In this document: positions 61,101 to 64,000 of the stretch, in pieces
Position numbering within the stretch: the stretch's first letter is position 1
Layout of the letters: every line of letters starts with the position of its first letter
Assembly (NCBI RefSeq): GCF_902635505.1
Contig: NC_045427.1
Span: 597,759,665-597,823,664, forward strand
Reading direction: 5' to 3'
Source: Sarcophilus harrisii
Taxonomy: Eukaryota; Chordata; Mammalia; Dasyuromorphia; Dasyuridae
DNA length: 64,000 bases
Position numbers and translations under genes: made by a program
Notes under the pieces: generated by a model
The model's input: only the letters and a program-made list of their open reading frames with translations
Databases searched by the model: none
Told to the model about the DNA's origin: nothing

Positions 61101-62060
61101 TGAGCTCATCAGTATTCAGGAACTGTGTTTTATTGCATAGAACTCTTTCCTCATTTCCAGATCAGGAAATAATCAGCTAGAAGTCCTGGATTTCTAAGTG
61201 TGGTTATAAATTGGCAGAATCTGCTTATTCTGGAAGAAACTGAGGGAGCTTAGCCTATGGAGGTTGATGTTAATTTATTCCTTTATTGATTCTGTGCCAA
61301 ATAGTCTAAGCCCTATATTCAGTGTTGATTTCTATGGAGGCTAAATCCATCATATCAAGGCAAGGTGACTGGTACACAATATCTGTTTAGGGTTTTCTAG
61401 TAGGTGGGGGATCAGTTATTCTAGCTGAGTATATATACATTAACTCTAACTCTTGTGCTAATGAAATGCTTCTGACAACATAGAAGGAGGTAGGGGGGCA
61501 GAGATGATTATTCTCTTTCTGGAGGAGGGTAGAGAGAGCAGAAATACTATGACAAACATGAAATTTTGGGGAAATAGGATGAGGTTAGGGGCTAGCAATA
61601 TCTATACATATAATACCTATACATATACACACATATATATACACACACACCTGTATATGTCTGTGTCTATGTCTATATATGCACGTATGTATCAATGTTA
61701 TATAGAAGACAAAATATGTTATATATTTTTGTTATACAGCAAATAAAATGAATATTAGCAATAAAAGAGGAGGGGAGTATGGAGCCAAGATGGCAGAATA
61801 GCAGTAAGTAGTAAACTCAGTTCCAAGTTATCCTTCTCCCACTCCTTCATAAAAATCTAGAAAACATGCCAGGCAGAACACTGATGGGGAAATTCAGAAA
61901 AAGTGAGTTGTGTTACAGCCCAGTTTGGTATATATAGAGAGAGATCTGTGGGCACAAGGATTCCAGTCTGCCCAGGAGCATGCAGCACATTGGAAATTTT
62001 CTGTACCCAGGGAAAGGCTCTGAATAATGATAACAGGATGTTTTAGAAACACATCAAGGG

Positions 62061-62096
<36 letters not shown>

Positions 62097-63648
62097 GTAT
62101 AGGATACTACACTTGTAAGAAGAATCAACTGGCAGCTTTATTGCTCACTGTCCAGTTGTAGGTCACAGATCTAAGGCGGACTGAGAAGGGAACCTTTCTT
62201 CCCCTGGGGGTAGTGTTTTCAGGTAAGGAAACATAGTCAGAAGCACATATAATTTAGCAGTTACCATTAGAAAAAAGAATAATTTGGCATGAATATATTA
62301 GAACAAAAAAAATATTGGTTTGCAACCAAGAATAACTAACTACAATGCTACGAGGGAAAAATGGACTTCTAATGAAATAAATGCAGGACTAACCCTAATG
62401 AAAAGACTAGACCTACATAGAAATCTTGAACATCAAACACAGAAGTTAAGAGAAATATAAAGGGCAAACATAGAATGAATAATGAAAAGGGACTTTACAA
62501 GGATAAACTGTTTACACTCAGATATGAGTTAGATGATGTATGTGTCCTCTTTGAACTCTTTCATCATCAGGGATCATAGAGGAATGTAATTAGAAAGAAA
62601 GCCTAGGCATGGTTCTGTTATATCTTGGGGAACTTAAAAGACAATGAAAAGGGAGGAAAAGAGGAATACTTTGGGAAGAGGAGAAGGGGAAGGGTTGGGA
62701 GGAGAAATTATTTCACAGAATCAGGATACGTAAGTACACACTACACATGCAAGTAGAAGGGAATGGGGGAAACTAGCTAACACTGAACTTCACTCTCATG
62801 TCAATTGGTCCAAAAAAGAAGAATGTACACAAATGCACATATGCAGAGTTGGGAACAGAAATACTTTTCGCTAGACTGGAAAATAGGAAGCAAAAGGGAG
62901 AAAAGAGAATTACAGGAAAGGTAGTTTAAGGGACTGATAAGTTCTAAGGATGACAAGTTATATAGAAATATCTACAAAAATATTTATAGCTGTTTTTGAG
63001 GTGGTGAAGAATAGGAATCTATAGGGGTACCCATAAATTGGGGAATGGCTGTACAGGCTACAGTACTGAAATGTGCTATGCAGTGGGCTGTTAATCAGGT
63101 GCCTGCACTAGATCTGGCATCAAAACTATCTGCAAATGGGGTGAAGTGCAGGGGGACCTAGTTGTCTAAGAAGTGCCAAACCAGCCCAGAGTAGAAAAGA
63201 AACTGGTTAAAGCTTTTATACCAATTACTTGTAGGATTATGGATTATGTGCTATGAGGAGCCTTTTTACTTCCAAAAAAATGAAATAGGGAGAGACAGTC
63301 TTTAAAAAGAAAAATAAAAAAGCAAATTTGAAAAAGAACTTTTTATAGGAAGAACTCAAAAGTTAAAGCTATTATTCTGCCAGTAAATAAGGTTTTCCCA
63401 TCTTCTCCAATAAAGGAAAAAAAGAGTTCTAGGGACTGGAGATTTCTAAGTTCACCAAGACCTCTGTATCTTCAGCCCAATGTTTCAATTTGTTGAATTA
63501 TTATTAAGTGACTCAGTGAATAGTTACTTACTGCCAATGCAGATGAATAAGAGCTGAAGATGTTTTGCCTAAATTCTTTCAGCGCTTTTTTAAACATAAC
63601 ATCCACTAATGTATCCTTCTTGCTGTCCTCATTATCCAAGTCATTCAT
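30145..63648 (-). CDS. MYO9A: MYO9A, unconventional myosin IXA, C-terminal 13 exons (partial gene)
   Basis: Myosin IXA is a single-headed actin motor whose tail carries a C1 zinc finger and a RhoGAP domain that switches off RhoA. The 13 exons in the window, in transcription order, are 63532-63648, 58304-58492, 57010-57057, 54699-54810, 53043-53104, 50096-50288, 49356-49484, 47716-47821, 44233-44364, 43244-43367, 32702-32904, 31686-31828 and 30145-30617. They sum to 2031 nt, i.e. 676 residues and a stop. All donors are GT and acceptors AG, and every junction keeps the frame. Domain order: pre-C1 helices, a basic KKRRKK stretch, C1 with all Cys/His ligands, RhoGAP with GIYRKSG (Arg finger), a coiled coil rich in Gln/Glu, a Ser-rich tail and C-terminus NNEYMV. 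The motor and IQ exons lie to the right of the window. Confidence 0.96.
30618..31685 (-). other. MYO9A: MYO9A intron before the last exon
   Basis: It contains the unclassified repeat at 31010-31250 and an L2-like end at 31365-31470 (attctttaagagaaggaact). Otherwise nothing is recognised. Confidence 0.6.
31010..31250. repeat. Unclassified interspersed repeat, copy A
   Basis: It shares with 34020-34260 the blocks ctgggtcac, gaacccat, gggagacatcaattctat and tggaagacc in the same order and spacing. Identity over the best 120 bases looks like about 75-80 percent by eye. I cannot name the family. Confidence 0.5.
31686..31828 (-). CDS. MYO9A: MYO9A exon: acidic segment after the coiled coil
   Basis: The acceptor tttgcag and donor gtaaatg bound [20 protein letters not shown] then [16 protein letters not shown]. 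Length 143 nt. The first base completes the Lys of QKEK from the previous exon. Almost identical to human as recalled. Confidence 0.96.
32300..32450 (+). mobile_element. MIR copy
   Basis: It contains gccactgactagctatacct, gggcaagtcagcttctctgg and ctttatctgtaaagtgaaca. Confidence 0.7.
32702..32904 (-). CDS. MYO9A: MYO9A exon: coiled-coil start
   Basis: The acceptor ctctgcag leads to [20 protein letters not shown], then [20 protein letters not shown] and NLQKEK; donor gtgagt. Length 203 nt, phase 0 in, phase 2 out. The Gln/Glu/Leu-rich end has heptad spacing typical of a coiled coil. Confidence 0.96.
33117..33224 (-). mobile_element. tRNA-type marsupial SINE, reverse orientation
   Basis: It contains gaggcaatctgagttgtgtc, gaatttgaactcgggtcctc and taactagctgcccc. 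The flanking cacatag at 33110-33116 and 33225-33231 is a likely 7-bp target-site duplication. Confidence 0.75.
33885..34005 (+). mobile_element. Old 'tccctgccctc' type interspersed repeat fragment
   Basis: It contains gtgcttattaaataaagggc, gaatacaaaaatgaaaaaca and agtcctgtcctctggtggg, a diverged copy of the element also seen at 36715 and 38540. Confidence 0.5.
34020..34260. repeat. Unclassified interspersed repeat, copy B
   Basis: Partner of 31010-31250: ctgggtcacttggaaccc, catgggagacatcaattcta, ttttggtaatgtggaagacc. Same orientation, about 3 kb apart. Confidence 0.5.
35743..35776. repeat. Alternating TG/CG tract
   Basis: gtgtgtgtgtgtgcgtgtgtg then cacgcgcgcgcgc: a strict purine-pyrimidine alternation of about 34 bases, prone to Z-DNA in principle. 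Confidence 0.8.
36030..36695 (+). mobile_element. L1 ORF1 remnant
   Basis: Coiled-coil-type L1 ORF1 sequence in sense orientation: gatgaaatgaaagctctgg-like text (aaaatgaaatgaaagctctgg region near 36310), ttccttgagaccataagaaa, gaactataagagtcctagaa. The gatctgttacaaccagagag and gaagatcttacac blocks also fit. Heavily decayed, no open frame. Confidence 0.6.
36715..37880 (+). mobile_element. Long old interspersed repeat with GA microsatellite inside
   Basis: It contains aacaagtattaagcacttat, gtgctaagtattggggatac, cggtccctgccttcaagtaa, gaaggtcttgaatgccaagc, gaaatgagggcctgaactag and gataatgagctggtctggga. This matches a repeat common in therian genomes whose name I do not recall with confidence. A (GA)n run at 37108-37182 splits it. 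Confidence 0.55.
37096..37182. repeat. (GT)n(GA)n microsatellite
   Basis: Short gtgtgtgtgt, then about 37 ga units with one aaa interruption. Confidence 0.9.
38540..38930 (+). mobile_element. Second copy of the long old repeat
   Basis: It contains cttactatatgccaggtacc, aacagtccctgccctggaga, atcaggaagggcttcatgtt and gtttgaactaagttttgaaa, followed by ttccaacaataggggacagc. Confidence 0.6.
39840..40460 (-). mobile_element. RTE-clade LINE, ORF2 C-terminal fragment
   Basis: On the - strand two offset frames show the RTE C-terminal signature. One has [34 protein letters not shown] and HSQGGQEKQ; another has [19 protein letters not shown]. These parallel BovB/RTE motifs GHVVRMPDxRLPKxLxYGEL and RPxWRxLIxxGA. 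The copy is frameshifted and lacks the endonuclease and most of the RT. The 39840-40020 part is likely its 3' UTR. Confidence 0.75.
40490..40615 (+). mobile_element. MIR copy
   Basis: It contains atcagttttttatctgtaaa, agggctgggcagaatgactt and ccaaggtcctttttagcact. Confidence 0.65.
41190..41450 (+). mobile_element. MAR1-like CORE-SINE
   Basis: It contains gtcagactcttcatgatcct, atttggggttttcttggtag, atttccttctccagctcttt, gatttgcccagggtcacaca and tctatccactgtgccaccta. The best preserved copy of this family in the window. Confidence 0.88.
42540..42680. other. Candidate conserved non-coding element in MYO9A intron
   Basis: Repeat-free sequence with gcctgatcatcattaatgat then ttcttttgaagcgggttaga. 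The palindrome atcattaatgat holds homeodomain-like TAAT cores. Conservation cannot be tested here, so this is a weak suggestion. Confidence 0.2.
43244..43367 (-). CDS. MYO9A: MYO9A exon after the RhoGAP core
   Basis: The acceptor ttctag leads to [20 protein letters not shown], then [20 protein letters not shown] and M; donor gtgaga. Length 124 nt, phase 2 in, phase 0 out. It holds the last RhoGAP helix and a basic helix. One or two changes from human at most. Confidence 0.97.
43939..44090 (-). mobile_element. tRNA-type SINE with perfect target-site duplication
   Basis: Reverse orientation: poly-T, gaggcaattggggttaagtg, cagggtcacacagctaggaa, tttgaactcaggtcctcctg, tctatccactgtgccatcta. Flanked by identical catttcttattttt at 43925-43938 and 44091-44104. 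The perfect 14-bp duplication and good body preservation make it one of the younger insertions here. Confidence 0.92.
44233..44364 (-). CDS. MYO9A: MYO9A exon: RhoGAP, conserved Asn region
   Basis: The acceptor ctttag leads to [20 protein letters not shown] then [20 protein letters not shown]; donor gtaaga. Length 132 nt. The [12 protein letters not shown] block holds the conserved Asn that contacts Rho in RhoGAP folds. Confidence 0.97.
44445..44690 (+). mobile_element. CORE-SINE/MIR copy
   Basis: It contains aatgaggaagacttgtggtc, aaggcaagtcacttaactac, ctttataaaccttaaagtgc and tatataaaaggaacttatta. A separate MIR relative (aaaggaccttgaaaatcatc) occupies about 44770-44945. Confidence 0.75.
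44955..46672 (-). mobile_element. L1 LINE, 5'-truncated, reverse orientation (longest copy)
   Basis: On the - strand it runs from the ORF2 C-terminal region (complement of ctaattctgtaaaacaattt at 46630) to the 3' UTR and tail near 44960. It includes the usual aaattgttcttcaaaatgat and tttccaattgtttgctacca antisense blocks. About 1.7 kb, decayed, no open ORF2. Confidence 0.8.
46673..47084. other. Intronic stretch with nothing recognised
   Basis: Between the L1 and the LTR fossil, this 0.4 kb shows no gene, simple repeat or family I can name. It could be the rest of an old element. Confidence 0.4.
47085..47512 (-). mobile_element. Solo LTR fossil of an endogenous retrovirus, reverse orientation
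   Basis: About 430 bases bounded by tg and ca. On the - strand it has an AATAAA poly(A) signal (complement near 47200) in the context aaacaataaagact. No internal retroviral region adjoins it, so it is a solo LTR. Class is unresolved, age moderate to old. Confidence 0.6.
47716..47821 (-). CDS. MYO9A: MYO9A exon: RhoGAP helices
   Basis: The acceptor cttttag leads to [20 protein letters not shown] then [15 protein letters not shown]; donor gtaatt. Length 106 nt, phase 1 in, phase 2 out. Confidence 0.97.
47822..49355 (-). other. MYO9A: MYO9A intron, repeat-poor
   Basis: 1.5 kb with only a short (ca)n at about 48724-48738. No interspersed element recognised. Confidence 0.55.
49356..49484 (-). 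CDS. MYO9A: MYO9A exon: RhoGAP, Lys/Pro motif
   Basis: The acceptor caatag leads to [20 protein letters not shown] then [20 protein letters not shown] and AM; donor gtaagc. Length 129 nt. [11 protein letters not shown] is the RhoGAP signature with the second conserved basic residue. Confidence 0.97.
49735..49885 (+). mobile_element. MIR copy
   Basis: It contains aagaaatggagtttcagagt, agatcatacaactagtatat and tttaggtcttttgattgaaa. Confidence 0.55.
50096..50288 (-). CDS. MYO9A: MYO9A exon: RhoGAP N-terminal part with arginine finger
   Basis: The acceptor tttag leads to [20 protein letters not shown], then [20 protein letters not shown] and [20 protein letters not shown]; donor gtaaga. Length 193 nt. 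GIYRKSG carries the catalytic Arg that completes the Rho GTPase site, so GAP activity is expected to be intact. Confidence 0.97.
50460..50845 (+). mobile_element. L2 LINE 3' region
   Basis: The 3' end has cagactgcaggccccatcat, aggaaggaaaatatttgatc, cagagcactgtgcagagcag and tttttgataaatggctgtt. The upstream 200 bases are compatible but weaker. Confidence 0.6.
51079..51214 (+). repeat. Left arm of a long inverted repeat
   Basis: Its outer 64 bases (from ataacaagctcttctgaatg to gactgactacaagat) match the complement of 52548-52611 with two mismatches. The inner part (aatgaaaaaaatgattaaaa to caactgattgaaa) matches the complement of 52391-52457 at lower identity. See the partner arm. Confidence 0.85.
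51374..51916 (+). mobile_element. Solo LTR fossil of an endogenous retrovirus
   Basis: About 540 bases starting tgttaag and ending near acacca. It has a TATA-like gcataaaagaagctgag and an AATAAA poly(A) signal in gaaacaataaaagactgt. No internal region adjoins it. Solo LTR, class unresolved, lying within the loop of the inverted repeat. End points are approximate. Confidence 0.6.
52391..52611 (-). repeat. Right arm of the long inverted repeat
   Basis: Reverse complement of 51079-51214, but with about 85-90 extra AT-rich bases (taataaatatattataatta type) in its middle, probably a microsatellite expansion. Arms and loop span 1.53 kb. They may be the terminal repeats of a DNA transposon or two opposed copies of one repeat. 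Confidence 0.85.
53043..53104 (-). CDS. MYO9A: MYO9A exon: second half of C1 zinc finger
   Basis: The acceptor tttttcag leads to [20 protein letters not shown]; donor gtagga. Only 62 nt. It carries the last Cys/His zinc ligands (C, H, C and the final C). The first two bases complete the Leu of VCKL. Confidence 0.95.
53285..53440 (+). mobile_element. Fragment of the TIR DNA transposon family
   Basis: It contains tttatttcaacaatcagttt, cctttgtatctcagtgtatt and ttattttatgcactgaaaaa, the internal blocks of the element at 4080 and 18516. Ends are not preserved. Confidence 0.55.
54225..54320 (+). mobile_element. MIR-type SINE fragment
   Basis: It contains ctatgtgacttacccagagt and cacattgccaggatgtgcca. 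An L2-like end (gcctagcatgcataaagttc) lies at 54400-54500. Confidence 0.5.
54699..54810 (-). CDS. MYO9A: MYO9A exon: first half of C1 zinc finger
   Basis: The acceptor tcatag leads to [20 protein letters not shown], then [17 protein letters not shown]; donor gtaagt. Length 112 nt, phase 0 in, phase 1 out. It has the initial His and the CxxC pair of a C1 domain. The family member is of the type not expected to bind diacylglycerol strongly, but that is not visible from sequence alone. Confidence 0.96.
54900..54985 (+). mobile_element. SINE fragment
   Basis: It contains ctgccagattcagtgctcta and tgtaccaactagctttccct, the diverged 3' block of the tRNA-type SINE. Confidence 0.45.
55085..55790 (+). 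mobile_element. L1 3' end, sense orientation
   Basis: It contains gacccagcaataccattttg, aatggctgaacaaattgtgg, taatgcagaatgaagtgaga and a terminal aattgaaaaatactttaatt. One of the more readable L1 3' ends; ORF2 C-terminus is not open. Confidence 0.8.
55791..57009 (-). other. MYO9A: MYO9A intron stretch, AT-rich, nothing recognised
   Basis: 1.2 kb with poly-A/T runs but no clear SINE, LINE or exon. Confidence 0.5.
57010..57057 (-). CDS. MYO9A: MYO9A 48-nt basic microexon
   Basis: The acceptor tttctag leads to [16 protein letters not shown]; donor gtaagt. Sixteen codons, phase 0 at both ends. It follows CITTK and precedes VEEHNGHIF exactly as in human. KKRRKK resembles a bipartite basic motif. 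Being symmetrical, it could be skipped without changing the frame. Confidence 0.95.
57300..57490 (+). mobile_element. MIR-type SINE
   Basis: It contains aatggaagggacctcaaagt, ccatctagtccaatcccccc, acatgataaaactgaggtca and gaggtcctctgactctacat. Confidence 0.75.
58304..58492 (-). CDS. MYO9A: MYO9A exon upstream of the C1 domain
   Basis: The acceptor taatag leads to [20 protein letters not shown], then [20 protein letters not shown] and [16 protein letters not shown], ending CITTK; donor gtattc. Length 189 nt, phase 0 both ends. Helical, no named domain. Confidence 0.96.
58541..59724 (-). mobile_element. Short L1-derived element with both ends but no ORF body
   Basis: Read on the - strand it starts gagaggcaaagccaagatag, the L1 5' end, and runs through about 465 bases of 5' UTR-like sequence. 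It then passes directly into L1 3' sequence (gcaaagaattggaaactgag) and ends at an A-rich tail near 58545. A part of the 3' region occurs twice (near 59210 and 59000). Flanking atgaaatacaattt (58527-58540) and atgaaatataattt (59725-59738) is a 14-bp duplication with one difference. One insertion of 1.18 kb. Confidence 0.75.
59740..60260 (+). mobile_element. L1 3' fragment, sense orientation
   Basis: It contains gaacagtttggaactatgcc, gatgcccatcaattgcaaaa and tggctgaacaacttgtggca. It lies next to the opposite-facing short L1. End is uncertain. Confidence 0.65.
60261..61774 (-). other. MYO9A: MYO9A intron stretch, mostly unassigned
   Basis: It holds a poly-A run (60450-60470), a weak MIR relative (60560-60720) and a TA/CA microsatellite (61600-61690). 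Nothing else is recognised. Confidence 0.5.
61775..63090 (+). mobile_element. Composite L1-related element, sense orientation
   Basis: It begins with a variant of the L1 5' end (tggagccaagatggcagaat). The middle (ttgcaaccaagaataactaa at 62320, then G/A-rich blocks to 62900) is a segment I recall from marsupial L1-like repeats. The last 150 bases carry the L1 3' block atttatagctg and ccataaattggggaatggct. A (CA)n run is at 62064-62095. Whether it is one insertion or several is unclear. Confidence 0.5.
62064..62095. repeat. (CA)n microsatellite
   Basis: About 16 ca units inside the L1-related element. Confidence 0.9.
63532..63648 (-). CDS. MYO9A: MYO9A exon (rightmost in window)
   Basis: The acceptor tcctag leads to [20 protein letters not shown], then [19 protein letters not shown]; donor gtaagt. 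Length 117 nt, phase 0 at both ends. Earlier MYO9A exons lie beyond the window's right end. Confidence 0.96.
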
Positions 63649-63734
63649 CTAGGAACAAAAGAAAGAATAAGTGTACATTTATATAATAACTGTGTCACTA
63701 CTAATCTCTCTCTTTCCCTCCCTCTCTGTACCTC

Positions 63735-63751
63735 CCCCCCCCCCCCCCCAC
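63735..63751. repeat. Poly-C run
   Basis: About 17 C in a pyrimidine-rich stretch of a MYO9A intron. Confidence 0.85.
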
Positions 63752-64000
63752 ATGCATGCACACTTCAATGGTAGAAATAGTATCTGTAACAGTGCTTGGA
63801 ATCTCAAAGCTATCATTAGCCCTTACCCTCTAATTTATCAAAGTGACACATTTCTACGAAGCCCACTCTATGTACCAATGAAAGAATATATTGGGGACTG
63901 ATAAGCTCTGGCCAATTAGGAAGATATTTGCTTCCAAATAATACATTCCCTTCACATTGCCAACCCTTTGTTCAATGTTTTTCATTAAAGTCCAACTCCA

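Overview
The window is vertebrate nuclear DNA and almost certainly marsupial. The evidence is the interspersed repeats: tRNA-type SINEs ending in the motif ccacctagctg, MAR1-like CORE-SINEs, MIR, L2 and CR1/L3 fossils, an RTE-clade LINE fragment, and many L1 3' ends of the opossum/dasyurid type. The species cannot be fixed from the sequence.

Two host genes lie tail to tail, in the same order and orientation as I recall from human chromosome 15q23. On the + strand, about 1.9-25.1 kb, is NR2E3, the photoreceptor-specific nuclear receptor. Seven of its eight coding exons are visible. Exons 1 and 5-8 are clean, with matching splice phases. Exons 2 and 4 each show a net frame offset against the human gene. 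Exon 3, which holds the second zinc finger, is absent. All three defects fall in one extremely GC-rich block (9.0-11.2 kb) containing a GC minisatellite, so assembly or read error is the favoured explanation, though true gene decay is not excluded.

On the - strand, from 63.6 kb down to 30.1 kb, are the last 13 coding exons of MYO9A, an unconventional myosin with a RhoGAP tail. The exons join in frame with no break into 677 codons including the stop. They encode a pre-C1 helical region, a complete C1 zinc finger split over two exons, the whole RhoGAP domain with its arginine finger, a coiled-coil segment and the C-terminus. The 3' UTR probably runs from 30.1 kb down towards 26.1 kb. The motor and IQ part lies beyond the right edge.

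Layout: 1-1.9 kb NR2E3 upstream region; 2-9.2 kb intron 1, filled with old LINEs and SINEs; 9.2-11.2 kb CpG-rich block with exons 2 and 4; 11-15 kb intron with a 0.5-kb purine tract; 15-24 kb exons 5-8; 25-26 kb convergent intergenic gap; 26-30 kb probable MYO9A 3' UTR; 30-64 kb MYO9A exons in repeat-rich introns. I found no CRISPR array, tRNA, rRNA or bacterial-type system. The most unusual structures are the damaged NR2E3 DNA-binding-domain block, a pair of near-identical inverted repeats about 1.5 kb apart in a MYO9A intron with an LTR between them, and a 1.2-kb L1-derived element that has both L1 ends and a target-site duplication but lacks the ORF body.
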